This document shows, piece by piece, positions 1 to 7,430 of a DNA stretch of 57,223 bases (position 1 is its first letter; each line of letters starts with the position of its first letter). Source of the DNA: an uncultured Clostridia bacterium (GTDB lineage: Bacteria; Bacillota; Clostridia; TANB77; CAG-508); contig CAKPNI010000008.1 in assembly GCA_934168355.1 (NCBI GenBank), forward strand, positions 1 to 57,223, given 5' to 3'. Under the pieces are notes generated by a model. That model was not told where the DNA came from. It was given only the letters and a program-made list of their open reading frames with translations, and made no database searches. The position numbers and the translations under genes were made by a program.

Positions 1-87
1 GGACAAGTGGCTCCATTATTGTCAATAGTTTTGAGAAAGCTCTTAATTGTTGGCTTTTTTATTTTATACTTAAATTCAGGTGATTTC

Positions 88-492
88 ATGTTTTGTTTAA
101 ATTGTAATTCAAAGATAAATAATAGAAATAAATATTGTTCAAATAAATGTCAATTAGAATATCAATATAAAAAATATATAGAAGAGTGGAAAAAAGGCTT
201 GCAAACAGGTATGCGTGGAGACTATCAAATTTCGATGCATATAAAAACATATCTATTCAAAAAATATAATAACCAATGTGCTAAATGTGGTTGGGGAAAA
301 GTTAATCCATATACAAATAACATTCCGCTTGAAATCGACCACATTGATGGAAATTATAAAAACAATAATGAAACTAACCTTATTCTTCTATGCCCCAATT
401 GTCATTCCCTAACAGAAACATATAAAGGTGCAAATCTAAATAATGGAAGAAAATCAAGAAAAAAATATTATATAAAAGGAGATTTAAAATGA
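88..492 (+). CDS. HNH endonuclease-like zinc-finger protein
   Basis: The predicted protein has about 134 residues. An N-terminal CxxC...CxxxC zinc knuckle (MFCLNCNSK, then YCSNKC) is followed by a second zinc pair (CAKC...CPNC) that encloses the HNH core LEIDHIDGN with a downstream N and H (LILLCPNCHS). This is the layout of small HNH nucleases found as free-standing or phage- and intron-linked genes. I chose the ATG at 88 because AGGTGA lies just upstream; the frame stays open further 5' but has no better site. It overlaps the next gene by ATGA, so the two are probably translationally coupled. Codon use matches the neighbours. The DNA target is unknown, and a role in mobile-element homing is only a possibility. 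Confidence 0.75.
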   Translation: MFCLNCNSKINNRNKYCSNKCQLEYQYKKYIEEWKKGLQTGMRGDYQISMHIKTYLFKKYNNQCAKCGWGKVNPYTNNIPLEIDHIDGNYKNNNETNLILLCPNCHSLTETYKGANLNNGRKSRKKYYIKGDLK

Positions 493-1208
493 ACTCAAAA
501 ATAATCTTAATTTCAGGTGCTTCCCGAGGTATCGGCCGCCAAATAGCAATAGACCTATCTCAAACCGGCTATACTGTAATAGCCAACTACAACAAATCCG
601 AGCAATCTGCTAGAGAACTACAAACCCAATTTAATATAGACATATTCCAAGCAGACATATCAAAAAGTACAGAAATAAAACAACTAACAGACTATACACT
701 AAAAAAATATGGCAAAATAGATGTACTAATAAACAATGCAGGAATATCACAAACAAAACTATTTACAGACATAACAGATGAAGACTGGAACAAAATGATA
801 AACACCAACCTATATTCAGCATTCAAACTAACCCAAAAATGCCTTCCAAACATGATACACAACAAATCAGGATGCATAATAAACATCTCTTCAATGTGGG
901 GACAAGTTGGTGCATCATGTGAAAGTTTATATTCAATTACAAAAGCAGGAATAGATGCAATGACTAAATCCCTAGCCAAAGAACTTGGCCCATCGGGAAT
1001 AAGAGTAAACTCAATTGCCCCAGGTTTTATAGATACAGATATGAACAAATGTTATTCAAAAGAAGATGTCCAAGGCATAATAAGTGAAACCCCACTTGAA
1101 AAAATTGGGCAGCCAAGCGATATATCTAAATGCATAAAATGGCTTATAGAAGACCAGTTTACAACAGGTCAAATTATTTCCATAAATGGAGGTTTAGTTA
1201 TAAATTAA
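489..1208 (+). CDS. Short-chain dehydrogenase/reductase, FabG-like
   Basis: A 239-residue classical SDR. The Rossmann motif GASRGIG lies near residues 10-16, NNAG near 86-89, and the catalytic Ser and YxxxK (YSITK) follow, then the C-terminal IAPGFIDTDM typical of FabG. Family members reduce 3-oxoacyl-ACP or other carbonyls with NAD(P)H. The start ATG overlaps the stop of the HNH gene and is preceded by AAAGGAGA. No other fatty-acid synthesis genes are nearby, so the substrate cannot be inferred and I give no symbol. The gene has slightly more C in third positions than its neighbours, which may indicate transfer, but this is weak. Confidence 0.85.
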   Translation: MNSKIILISGASRGIGRQIAIDLSQTGYTVIANYNKSEQSARELQTQFNIDIFQADISKSTEIKQLTDYTLKKYGKIDVLINNAGISQTKLFTDITDEDWNKMINTNLYSAFKLTQKCLPNMIHNKSGCIINISSMWGQVGASCESLYSITKAGIDAMTKSLAKELGPSGIRVNSIAPGFIDTDMNKCYSKEDVQGIISETPLEKIGQPSDISKCIKWLIEDQFTTGQIISINGGLVIN

Positions 1209-1213
1209 AAATC

Positions 1214-1247
1214 ATTATCCACAAATTGTTACTAATTTGTGGATAAT
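1214..1247. terminator. Bidirectional terminator with two facing DnaA-box sequences
   Basis: A perfect 14-bp inverted repeat (1214-1227 and 1234-1247) with a 6-nt loop lies between two convergent genes, followed by T-rich sequence. Each arm contains the exact DnaA box TTATCCACA (1215-1223 on +, 1238-1246 on -). Confidence 0.8.
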
Positions 1248-1251
1248 GTTT

Positions 1252-1722
1252 TTAATTTTCGCTATTTGATTTTTTTCTATAATTTCCTGATATTATTTTT
1301 GGTAAATATGTTACTATTTTATATACTGCTAATTTTATTTTTTTACCCCAAATGTATGATTTTCTTAGGCTTCTTGCAGAACCTATTGATTTTGGTTCAT
1401 CATCTAATACTATTAGTTCTTGAGACACTTTTTCTAATGGGAATATATAATCTTGTCCATTGTTATTATCCCATTCATTGTTTTCGTTTTTAAAACATAA
1501 ACCAAAGCTTTCTCCCTCTAATAAATTGATTTCTGTTTGAAAACCTAGTTCTGTTTTTTCCATTTCTATATCATTTACATTGTTCCATTGCTTACCAAAA
1601 CCATAGTGAATTGTTACTTTTTCACAGTTTTCTTGGTAGAATTTTCCTGTATATGAGATTTTTACCTTACTATTTTCAATTAACTTATCTGTATTAAAAA
1701 ATATATTTTTAGTTAATTCCAT
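1252..1722 (-). CDS. Small carbohydrate-binding (CBM25/53-like) protein
   Basis: 156 residues. The central part (VTIHYGFGKQWNNV..., then an aromatic- and Asn-rich GLCFKNENNEWDNN and NGQDYIF) resembles the starch-binding beta-sandwich modules of CBM25/CBM53 that occur alone in many clostridial proteins. There is no signal peptide, so it may act in the cytoplasm on glycogen-like polymers; this is inferred. The C-terminal about 35 residues are basic. The start is the ATG at 1722 with GGGAGA nine bases upstream. It is convergent with the FabG-like gene. The family call rests on the Trp/Asn-rich motif only. Confidence 0.6.
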   Translation of the reverse strand: MELTKNIFFNTDKLIENSKVKISYTGKFYQENCEKVTIHYGFGKQWNNVNDIEMEKTELGFQTEINLLEGESFGLCFKNENNEWDNNNGQDYIFPLEKVSQELIVLDDEPKSIGSARSLRKSYIWGKKIKLAVYKIVTYLPKIISGNYRKKSNSEN

Positions 1723-1841
1723 TTCACATCTTCTCCCTTTTTTTGTCTTTTGCTAGCACCAATTATATTATACTTTTTTACATTTATCAAGTATTTTTTC
1801 AAATTTTTTTCAAATTTTACCAATTCTGGCTTTTTTTCGTC

Positions 1842-1870
1842 TTTACAAAAAAATTTTTTTATGTTAGTAT
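1842..1870 (+). promoter_or_regulatory. Sigma-A-type promoter for the VanW gene
   Basis: TTTACA (1842-1847), a 17-bp spacer and TAGTAT (1865-1870) precede the ribosome binding site of the VanW gene by about 30 bases. Confidence 0.45.
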
Positions 1871-1905
1871 TTTGTTGAAAAATGTAAATGAAATAGAGGT
1901 ATACG

Positions 1906-3444
1906 ATGGACAAAAAAAGAAAAAAAATGTTGGTAATTGTTTTTCTTATAATTTTATTTATATTACTTATTTTTTCTGTATTTTTCTCACTTATAAACAT
2001 AAATAACAATAATATTTTAAATGGAATTTCAATAAATAATATAGATATTTCAGGGCTTTCTAAAGAAGATGCGACTTCGAAACTTTCTGATATTATAAAT
2101 AATAAAAAAGAAAAAAATTTAAATATTAAAAACACTTCTGATGAAGAAATTACAGAAACTTATGACTATTTAGAAGTAAATTATAATTTAAATGATTGCA
2201 TAAATAAGGCTTTTAATATTGGTCGCTCAGGTAATATTTTTAAAAATAATTTCGAAATATTAGGATTGTTGTTTAATAAACAAAACATAAATTTAAATAT
2301 AGAAATTAATGATGAAAAATTAAATTTACTATGTAATAAATTATCATCAAATTTGGAAAACAAAGTTATTCAAAGCAGTTATTATATAGAAAATAATAAC
2401 TTAATTATCACTAATGGAAAAACTGGAGACATAATAAATAAAGAAGATTTTAAAAACAAATTATATAATATTTTATATGATTTTTCTTCTTATGATAATT
2501 GCATCCAAATTTCAACCCAAACAATCGAACCAGACCATATAAATATCGACAAGCTTTATTCCGAAGTTCACAAGGATGCCAAAGATGCCTACTATGAGGA
2601 AAATCCATTTAAAGTTTATCCAGAAGTAATTGGTGTTTCATTTAACTTAGATAATGCCAAATCTTTACTTGAAGAAAACAAAGATGAATATATAATTGAA
2701 CTTGAATACACCTATCCAAAGAAAACAATTAACGACCTTAATATAAACATTTTCAGAGATAAATTATCTGCTTTTACTACTTACTATGACACATCAAATA
2801 AAGACAGAGCAAAAAACCTAGAATTAGCTGCAGAAAAAATAAATGGTAAAATAATTAGCCCCGGTGAAGAGTTTTCATACAATTCTGTAGTTGGTGCTAG
2901 AACTATTGAAGCAGGATATAAAGAAGCCAAAATATATTCTAATGGTCAGGTTGTAGACGGCATAGGTGGTGGAATTTGTCAACTTTCTTCTACACTATAT
3001 AATTCCGTATTTTTTGCAAATTTGGATATTACAGAAAGATATAATCATCAATTTTTGACCTCTTATGTTAAAGAAGGTAGAGATGCAACTGTTGTTTACG
3101 GCTCTAAAGATTTTAAGTTTAAAAATAACCGCTCTTTTCCAATAAAAATTGAAACAAAAGTTAGTAGTGGTGTTGTTTCTTGTGCCATTTATGGAATAAA
3201 AGAAGATAATGAATATGATGTTAGCTTTGATGTAGAAACTGTTTCTTCTACTGAACCTGCAACTAAATATGAGTATGATTCTTCTTTACCTCAAGGAGAA
3301 GAAAAAATAAAACAAAGTGGCTCAAATGCTATGACTGTTAATGTTTATAAAGTTGTGAAATTGAATGGAAGTATTGTTTCTAAAACTTTTGCATATCAGG
3401 ATATTTATAAATCTTTGGATAAAATTGTAGTAAAAAGCTATTGA
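1906..3444 (+). CDS. VanW family membrane-anchored protein
   Basis: 512 residues. An N-terminal transmembrane anchor (about residues 9-30) is followed by a long extracellular region, probably with a peptidoglycan-binding-like repeat, and then the VanW domain, recognisable from FSYNSVVGART, GIGGGICQLSSTLYN and the YNHQ...RDATV stretch. VanW proteins are common in clostridia, including in vancomycin-resistance clusters; their biochemical role is not settled, and cell-wall interaction is usually inferred. The start ATG has AGAGGT upstream. The stop overlaps the -35 of the following tRNA promoter. No van resistance genes are nearby, so this copy is probably a general envelope protein. Confidence 0.85.
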   Translation: MDKKRKKMLVIVFLIILFILLIFSVFFSLININNNNILNGISINNIDISGLSKEDATSKLSDIINNKKEKNLNIKNTSDEEITETYDYLEVNYNLNDCINKAFNIGRSGNIFKNNFEILGLLFNKQNINLNIEINDEKLNLLCNKLSSNLENKVIQSSYYIENNNLIITNGKTGDIINKEDFKNKLYNILYDFSSYDNCIQISTQTIEPDHINIDKLYSEVHKDAKDAYYEENPFKVYPEVIGVSFNLDNAKSLLEENKDEYIIELEYTYPKKTINDLNINIFRDKLSAFTTYYDTSNKDRAKNLELAAEKINGKIISPGEEFSYNSVVGARTIEAGYKEAKIYSNGQVVDGIGGGICQLSSTLYNSVFFANLDITERYNHQFLTSYVKEGRDATVVYGSKDFKFKNNRSFPIKIETKVSSGVVSCAIYGIKEDNEYDVSFDVETVSSTEPATKYEYDSSLPQGEEKIKQSGSNAMTVNVYKVVKLNGSIVSKTFAYQDIYKSLDKIVVKSY

Positions 3445-3469
3445 CAAAATCGGTTTTAGGGCTTATACT
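3441..3469 (+). promoter_or_regulatory. Promoter of tRNA-Lys
   Basis: TTGACA (3441-3446), a 17-bp spacer and TATACT (3464-3469), about 45 bases before the tRNA. The -35 overlaps the VanW stop codon. Confidence 0.65.
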
Positions 3470-3514
3470 AATAAAGTGCTTATGTGGTTTTTATAAAAAT
3501 TACATATCACTTAT

Positions 3515-3590
3515 GGCTCATTAGCTCAGTTGGTAGAGCAACAGACTCTTAATCTGGCGGTCCTCGGTTCGATCCCGAGATGGGTCACCA
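3515..3590 (+). tRNA. tRNA-Lys (anticodon CTT)
   Basis: A 76-base cloverleaf with encoded CCA. The acceptor GGCTCAT pairs with ATGGGTC, the D-arm contains TAGCTCAGTTGGTAGAGC, the anticodon loop CTCTTAA gives anticodon CTT (3548-3550), and the T-loop is GGTTCGATCC. It is followed by a hairpin terminator. Confidence 0.97.
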
Positions 3591-3601
3591 ATATATACAA
3601 G

Positions 3602-3655
3602 GAATAAAACTAATATCTTAAAATTATTTATGGATATTGGTTTTATTCTTTTTTA
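3602..3655 (+). terminator. Terminator of tRNA-Lys
   Basis: A 16-bp stem (3602-3617 with 3633-3648, one G-U pair) followed by a T-rich tail. Confidence 0.75.
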
Positions 3656-3717
3656 TATTAAATTATTATCTATGATAAATTAGGAATATATTAATTTTGT
3701 TTGTATATAATAATTTT

Positions 3718-3750
3718 AATTGCCACATTTTAATGTAAAATGTGGCAATT
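3718..3750. repeat. Perfect 15-bp inverted repeat in the 3591-3939 spacer
   Basis: Arms 3718-3732 and 3736-3750 are perfect complements with a 3-base loop and are followed by six A residues. On the minus strand this could act as a terminator. The 3591-3939 spacer holds no gene that I can recognise, only three hairpins. Confidence 0.6.
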
Positions 3751-3818
3751 AAAAAAGGTATGTAGCAATTGAGAGACTTTAATTTGAAAAAGGCACTTTT
3801 TTTATTTTTTTCAAATAA

Positions 3819-3863
3819 TAAAAGTCTGTAAATCATTTATTTTCAAAGATTTACAGACTTTTA
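3819..3863 (-). terminator. Terminator downstream of the LemA/TPM operon
   Basis: A 16-bp stem (3819-3834 with 3848-3863) whose arms read AAAGTCTGTAAATC and its complement. The loop ATTTATTTTCAA is shared with a second hairpin at 5865-5911, so the two are copies of one element. Confidence 0.7.
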
Positions 3864-3939
3864 TATAATTTAATTCTGACACAACCATAACTACTATTGC
3901 TAGCATAAAAATTACACTTTTTTCACAAATATTTTCACT

Positions 3940-4260
3940 TTATTTATTAATTTCTCTAATATATTTTAACATTGCAAAACAATCAATAAGAATAAACACA
4001 CCTATAACTATTGTAAGAACATTTAATTGCAATATATATATAGTTCCTAAAATAATTCCTATTATAGGTCCAGCAATTTTCTTCTTTTTTGTAAATGAAT
4101 AAAATAAATATAATAATATAATAAATCCTAAAGCCATAACACCAGAAATAATATCTCCTTGTGAGATACTATTAAAAAGACCTATTAAAAATAGTATTCC
4201 TATTATTATACAAAAAATTTTTGTGCCTTTTACTTTTTTCTCATATTCTTCTTCTGTCAT
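3940..4260 (-). CDS. Small four-helix membrane protein
   Basis: 106 residues with about four hydrophobic segments (IFCIIIGILFLIGLF, GVMALGFIILLYLFY, GPIIGIILGTIYIL, LTIVIGVFILI) and a basic loop KKKK. I place the start at 4260 because AAGAGGTGG lies seven bases upstream; an in-frame ATG 21 bases earlier has no ribosome binding site. It sits downstream of the TPM protein on the same strand, so it may be the third gene of a LemA-TPM operon. The family is not recognised, and a structural membrane role is all that can be said. Confidence 0.6.
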   Translation of the reverse strand: MTEEEYEKKVKGTKIFCIIIGILFLIGLFNSISQGDIISGVMALGFIILLYLFYSFTKKKKIAGPIIGIILGTIYILQLNVLTIVIGVFILIDCFAMLKYIREINK

Positions 4261-4319
4261 CAATTCCACCTCTTTTCTCATTAGTTTTATACAAGTATTT
4301 TATCAATCTATTAATGCTA

Positions 4320-5207
4320 CTAGAAGCTTCTTGTACTTCCGCCTCCGCCAGAAGAACCTCCTCCACCTGAAAAACCTCCACTTGAGAATCCTCCTCCAGA
4401 AGATCCTCCATGCCAATGATTTCCACCATGTCCAGAATTTTCAAATGAACAAATACATGCAATTAGCATAATTGGAAATCCCATATATCCAATTATCATG
4501 ACTGAAGATTTTGTAATATAATTAATTAATACATATATACCTGTAAATATAATGCTGAACAAAATTTGATTTTTTCTTTCTTTTATTAAAAGTAATGCTA
4601 TTGATGGTATAAAAAATGAAAGTATTAAAACTATCCATTCAAAAATCGTAGGGTCCGATGAATCTGAAACTATTTTTTCAGGAGCTTTTTGATTATTTAG
4701 TACAATTCCATATTCATTACTTACTTCTTCCAATACAGCACTAAAACCATTTTTTATACCTTGATCGTAATTATTGTTTTTTAAATATGGAATTATATAT
4801 TCATCTTGTATTCTTCCTGTTTTTCCATCTGTAAGTGTTCCTTCTAATCCATATCCAACCTCTATTCTAAACAATCTGTCGCCAGTAGAACACAACAATA
4901 AAACTCCATTATTTTTTTCTGCATCTCCTATTCCAAATTTTCTAAATAAATCTGTTGCATATTCTTCTATACTTTCATTTTCTAAGCTTGTCACCGTTAC
5001 TACCACTATCTGAGCACCTGTCTTTTGTTGTAATTCAGTATTAGTTTGCATTATATAGTTTTTTGTTTCTTCCGTTAAAACACCTGCATAGTCATTAACA
5101 AAAAAGTCTGCGGTTGGAGAAACAATTGCTAATGATTTTACTGGCAATAATATTAAAAACAATAACATTAGCAAAATAATATTTTTAATTTTTTTAGAAT
5201 TGAACAT
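4320..5207 (-). CDS. TPM-domain (YgcG-type) membrane protein
   Basis: About 295 residues. A signal peptide (NIILLMLLFLILLPVKSLA) leads to an extracellular TPM domain (VNDYAGVLTEE..., GAQIVVVTV, LLLCSTGDRLFRIEVGYGLEG), then two membrane segments and a Gly/Ser/His-rich tail (GHGGNHWHGGSSGGGFSS) ending in STRSF. YgcG-type proteins are regularly encoded beside LemA, as here, and are thought to act in the envelope; phosphatase activity is known only for some relatives. I chose the ATG at 5207 because AGGAGG precedes it. The gene overlaps the end of lemA by 14 bases, which implies coupling. Confidence 0.85.
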   Translation of the reverse strand: MFNSKKIKNIILLMLLFLILLPVKSLAIVSPTADFFVNDYAGVLTEETKNYIMQTNTELQQKTGAQIVVVTVTSLENESIEEYATDLFRKFGIGDAEKNNGVLLLCSTGDRLFRIEVGYGLEGTLTDGKTGRIQDEYIIPYLKNNNYDQGIKNGFSAVLEEVSNEYGIVLNNQKAPEKIVSDSSDPTIFEWIVLILSFFIPSIALLLIKERKNQILFSIIFTGIYVLINYITKSSVMIIGYMGFPIMLIACICSFENSGHGGNHWHGGSSGGGFSSGGFSGGGGSSGGGGSTRSF

Positions 5208-5757
5208 TTGGAACCTCCTGACTTCCTTCTGCGGCTTGGAAATATTCTTTTGCTTCAAATCCAAACATATTTGCTATAATTCCTGTTGGAAATTTTTTTA
5301 TTTTCAAATTATAGTTTTTCACTGCTTCATTATAATCTCTTCTCGCAGTTGCTATACGATTTTCCGTGCCTGCTAATTCATCAGATAATTGAATGAAGTT
5401 TTGTGATGATTTTAAATCAGGATAATTTTCAACTATTACCATAAGATTATTTAATGCTGATGTTAATTCGTCATTAGCTTCTGCCTTTTCAGATACACTT
5501 GTTGCTCCCACCATTTTTGTTCTAGCATCTGTAATTGATTTTACAATTTCTTGTTCTTGCTCAGTGTATCCTTTTACTGTATTCACTAAATTTGGTATCA
5601 AATCTGCTCTTCTCTGTAAATATGTATCTATTGTTGCAAATTTATTGTCAACCTCCTCTGATTTTGAAACTATACTATTGTAATTTGATATTACGATTAA
5701 GCCTAATATTACAATAATAGCTATCACTACCACAATTCCTATACTTGATTTTTTCAA
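5194..5757 (-). CDS. lemA: LemA family protein
   Basis: 187 residues with a single N-terminal membrane helix (IGIVVVIAIIVILGLIVI), followed by the all-helical LemA domain with YNSIV, ATIDTYLQRRADLIPNLVNTV, ARTKM and the conserved tail IKKFPTGIIANMFGF. LemA proteins are membrane-anchored helical-bundle proteins whose function is not settled; they pair with TPM proteins as here. The start codon is TTG at 5757, supported by a strong GGGGGGTG site. It is the first gene of the three-gene minus-strand unit. Confidence 0.9.
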   Translation of the reverse strand: MKKSSIGIVVVIAIIVILGLIVISNYNSIVSKSEEVDNKFATIDTYLQRRADLIPNLVNTVKGYTEQEQEIVKSITDARTKMVGATSVSEKAEANDELTSALNNLMVIVENYPDLKSSQNFIQLSDELAGTENRIATARRDYNEAVKNYNLKIKKFPTGIIANMFGFEAKEYFQAAEGSQEVPNVQF

Positions 5758-5864
5758 TGTTATTCACCCCCCTATTATAAAACATTTTTCGTCTTACATG
5801 CTTATCATAATATAAAATATATTTTTTTGCAACATTTTTTGTACACTTTTCAGGACTAAATTAT

Positions 5865-5911
5865 AAAAAAGTCTGTTAACCATTTATTTTCAATGATTAA
5901 CAGACTTTTTT
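5865..5911 (-). terminator. Terminator of the toxin-antitoxin unit
   Basis: A 15-bp stem (5865-5879 with 5897-5911) with a T-run on either strand, 13 bases beyond the stop of the 5925 gene. It is nearly identical to the hairpin at 3819-3863. Confidence 0.7.
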
Positions 5912-5924
5912 ATTTTATAATTTA

Positions 5925-6206
5925 TCAATTTCTTCTGAAAATGCTTTCCTCTTTTTGAGCAGTTTCAAAAAAATAACTTGCTCCTCTTTCCACAACACTT
6001 CTAAATATTTCTATTTCTTTTTCACTGTAATTCCCATCTTTTTTAACTATATTATATGAAGGTAGCTCAAATATTATTGTATCAAATCCATTCTCTGTTG
6101 GTCTTTCAAAACAAACAATAAGATATTCTTCTCCATTTTCTTTTCTTCTTATATCTGAAGAAACAACAAGTGTTCCATCTGAATATGTCACAAATTCATG
6201 CATCAT
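5925..6206 (-). CDS. Small hypothetical protein in a toxin-antitoxin unit
   Basis: About 93 residues, beginning MMHEFVTYSDGTLVVSSDIR. It is predicted to be a soluble alpha/beta protein with a short hydrophobic strand EYLIVCFERP and an Arg-rich C-terminus. I do not recognise the family. The start at 6206 has AGAAGGA eight bases upstream; a longer frame starting at 6248 would overlap the toxin gene and lacks a site. It is the third and last gene after an antitoxin and a ParE/RelE toxin, so it may be a third component or a passenger. Confidence 0.6.
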   Translation of the reverse strand: MMHEFVTYSDGTLVVSSDIRRKENGEEYLIVCFERPTENGFDTIIFELPSYNIVKKDGNYSEKEIEIFRSVVERGASYFFETAQKEESIFRRN

Positions 6207-6229
6207 TATTATCAACGTCCTTCTATTTT

Positions 6230-6547
6230 TTATAATAATTCTATCCAATTTCTTCTAGCATACATTGTTCTTACTATTTGTATTGATAAATTTTTTGAAT
6301 CAACTCTGTAAAAAATTATATAATTTTTTACGATAATTATTCTTATTTCTATTCTTTTCATAAATCCATCTTCAATTATTGGATAGATTTGGGGATTATT
6401 TTTCAGCTTATTTAATGATTCTCTAATTTCTGAAATTAGATTTTTTGCAATATTAGGTTCTTGTAAATTATATTTTATATAACTGTATATTTCAGATAAA
6501 TCTTGTTTTGCCTCTTTTGAGTATTCTACTTTATATTTTTGCTCCAT
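6230..6547 (-). CDS. ParE/RelE superfamily toxin
   Basis: 105 residues with the compact fold of RelE/ParE toxins: an N-terminal YKVEYSKEAKQDLSEIYSYI helix pair, the segment LKNNPQIYPIIED, and a beta-sheet core with RIEIRIIIVKNYIIFYRVD and IQIVRTMYARRNW. The YARRNW end is typical of ParE-like members. Family members act as gyrase poisons or ribosome-dependent RNases; which applies here cannot be told. It is preceded by AGAAGGTT and lies 14 bases after the antitoxin gene, in the usual antitoxin-toxin order. Confidence 0.85.
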   Translation of the reverse strand: MEQKYKVEYSKEAKQDLSEIYSYIKYNLQEPNIAKNLISEIRESLNKLKNNPQIYPIIEDGFMKRIEIRIIIVKNYIIFYRVDSKNLSIQIVRTMYARRNWIELL

Positions 6548-6561
6548 TTACAACCTTCTTT

Positions 6562-6816
6562 CTATAATTTATCAATTTCTTCAAAAACCTCATCTTCTGA
6601 AAATACTTCTCCATTTCTTATGGATTTCATACCTTTTTCTAATTCCTTATATAATTCATATCTATCAATTAAAAATTCATATAACTCTATACTCATCACT
6701 GCCAAATCACCGGTACCATTTTTTGTTATATACACCGGCTTTTTTGTTTGATGGCATATCGTTGATATTTCATTATAATTATTTCTTAAATCTGAACTTG
6801 GTCTTATAATTGGCAT
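6562..6816 (-). CDS. Phd/YefM family antitoxin
   Basis: 84 residues. The N-terminal DNA-binding fold MPIIRPSSDLRNNYNEI and KPVYITKNGTGDLAVMSIELYEFL is characteristic of PhdYeFM antitoxins; the C-terminal half, rich in Glu and Lys, is the expected toxin-binding tail. It probably represses its own promoter together with the toxin. It has a strong ribosome binding site, AGGAGG, and is the first gene of the unit 6816-5925. Confidence 0.88.
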   Translation of the reverse strand: MPIIRPSSDLRNNYNEISTICHQTKKPVYITKNGTGDLAVMSIELYEFLIDRYELYKELEKGMKSIRNGEVFSEDEVFEEIDKL

Positions 6817-6928
6817 AATTTCAACCTCCTATACATATTCTATGCATATTATATCAAAATTAGTCACAAATATCAATACCTAAAATAGTTAATTCTGTGA
6901 TTCATAATAAAATAAAAAAAGCAGAGTA

Positions 6929-7133
6929 GGTTTCGAAATAGATATAATTAAATTCAGAATATTAATGTGTGACCGAAATAAGTCTAGAGCTTCTTAGTTT
7001 AATTTTCGGAAAATGTTCACGTCGAGCGCTAGTGAGGACTAAGTGAAAGGGTGCCAAAAATTAGACTTAGAAGCTCTTGAATTATGTAGGAAGCCATTAA
7101 TATTCTGAATTTAATTATATCTATTTCGAAACC
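6929..7133. repeat. Long hairpin element with perfect 39-bp arms
   Basis: Positions 6929-6967 and 7095-7133 are perfect reverse complements over 39 bases. Inside, AGAGCTTCT and AGAAGCTCT start a second helix of about 20 bp with one mismatch and one G-U pair. The core holds TTCAC/GTGAA and the GC-richer GAGCGCTAGTGAGG. It could be a MITE-like element (no clear target duplication seen) or a structured RNA. The 6817-6928 flank is empty. Confidence 0.75.
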
Positions 7134-7177
7134 GGATAGAAATTTATTACGAATTACAGTAACACATAAAAAAACTA

Positions 7178-7206
7178 TTGCAATTTTTTTATACATATGT
7201 TAAAAT
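7178..7206 (+). promoter_or_regulatory. Promoter of a candidate small RNA
   Basis: TTGCAA (7178-7183), a 17-bp spacer and TAAAAT (7201-7206) in a region without a gene, followed by a transcript-like segment with its own terminator. Confidence 0.45.
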
Positions 7207-7212
7207 ACCAAT

Positions 7213-7360
7213 ACATTAATTATAAAAAAAGAAAGATAGTTACCAATATAAAGAACTAAACCCACTAAAACATATTCGTAACTATCCTTGAAAAAATATC
7301 TTATATACTTCATATTATACCATATTCCAAACGAGAAAAATGTCGGAATATGGCATTTTT
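7213..7360 (+). ncRNA. Candidate small RNA between the hairpin element and gyrA
   Basis: From a plausible promoter the plus strand runs about 145 bases with no start-codon-led frame. It contains the inverted repeat GATAGTTAC (7235-7243) / GTAACTATC (7278-7286) and ends in a perfect 9-bp hairpin (7320-7328 with 7345-7353) followed by ATTTTTAT, a plus-strand terminator. No plus-strand gene would otherwise need this terminator. The RNA class is not recognised. Confidence 0.4.
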
Positions 7361-7403
7361 ATAAAAATTTTTAATTTTTTTGAAAAAAATTGCAAAAAAA
7401 TAA

Positions 7404-7425
7404 GTGGTAGCCCAAAAACTACCAC
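7404..7425 (-). terminator. gyrA terminator
   Basis: A 7-bp GTGGTAG/CTACCAC stem directly after the gyrA stop codon, followed on the minus strand by TTATTTTTTT. Confidence 0.7.
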
Positions 7426-7430
7426 CATTT

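Noticed and set aside
1743..2135. Frames overlapping the VanW promoter and N-terminus on both strands
   Set aside because: Low-complexity Phe/Ile/Lys translations of AT-rich DNA that conflict with the clear VanW start.
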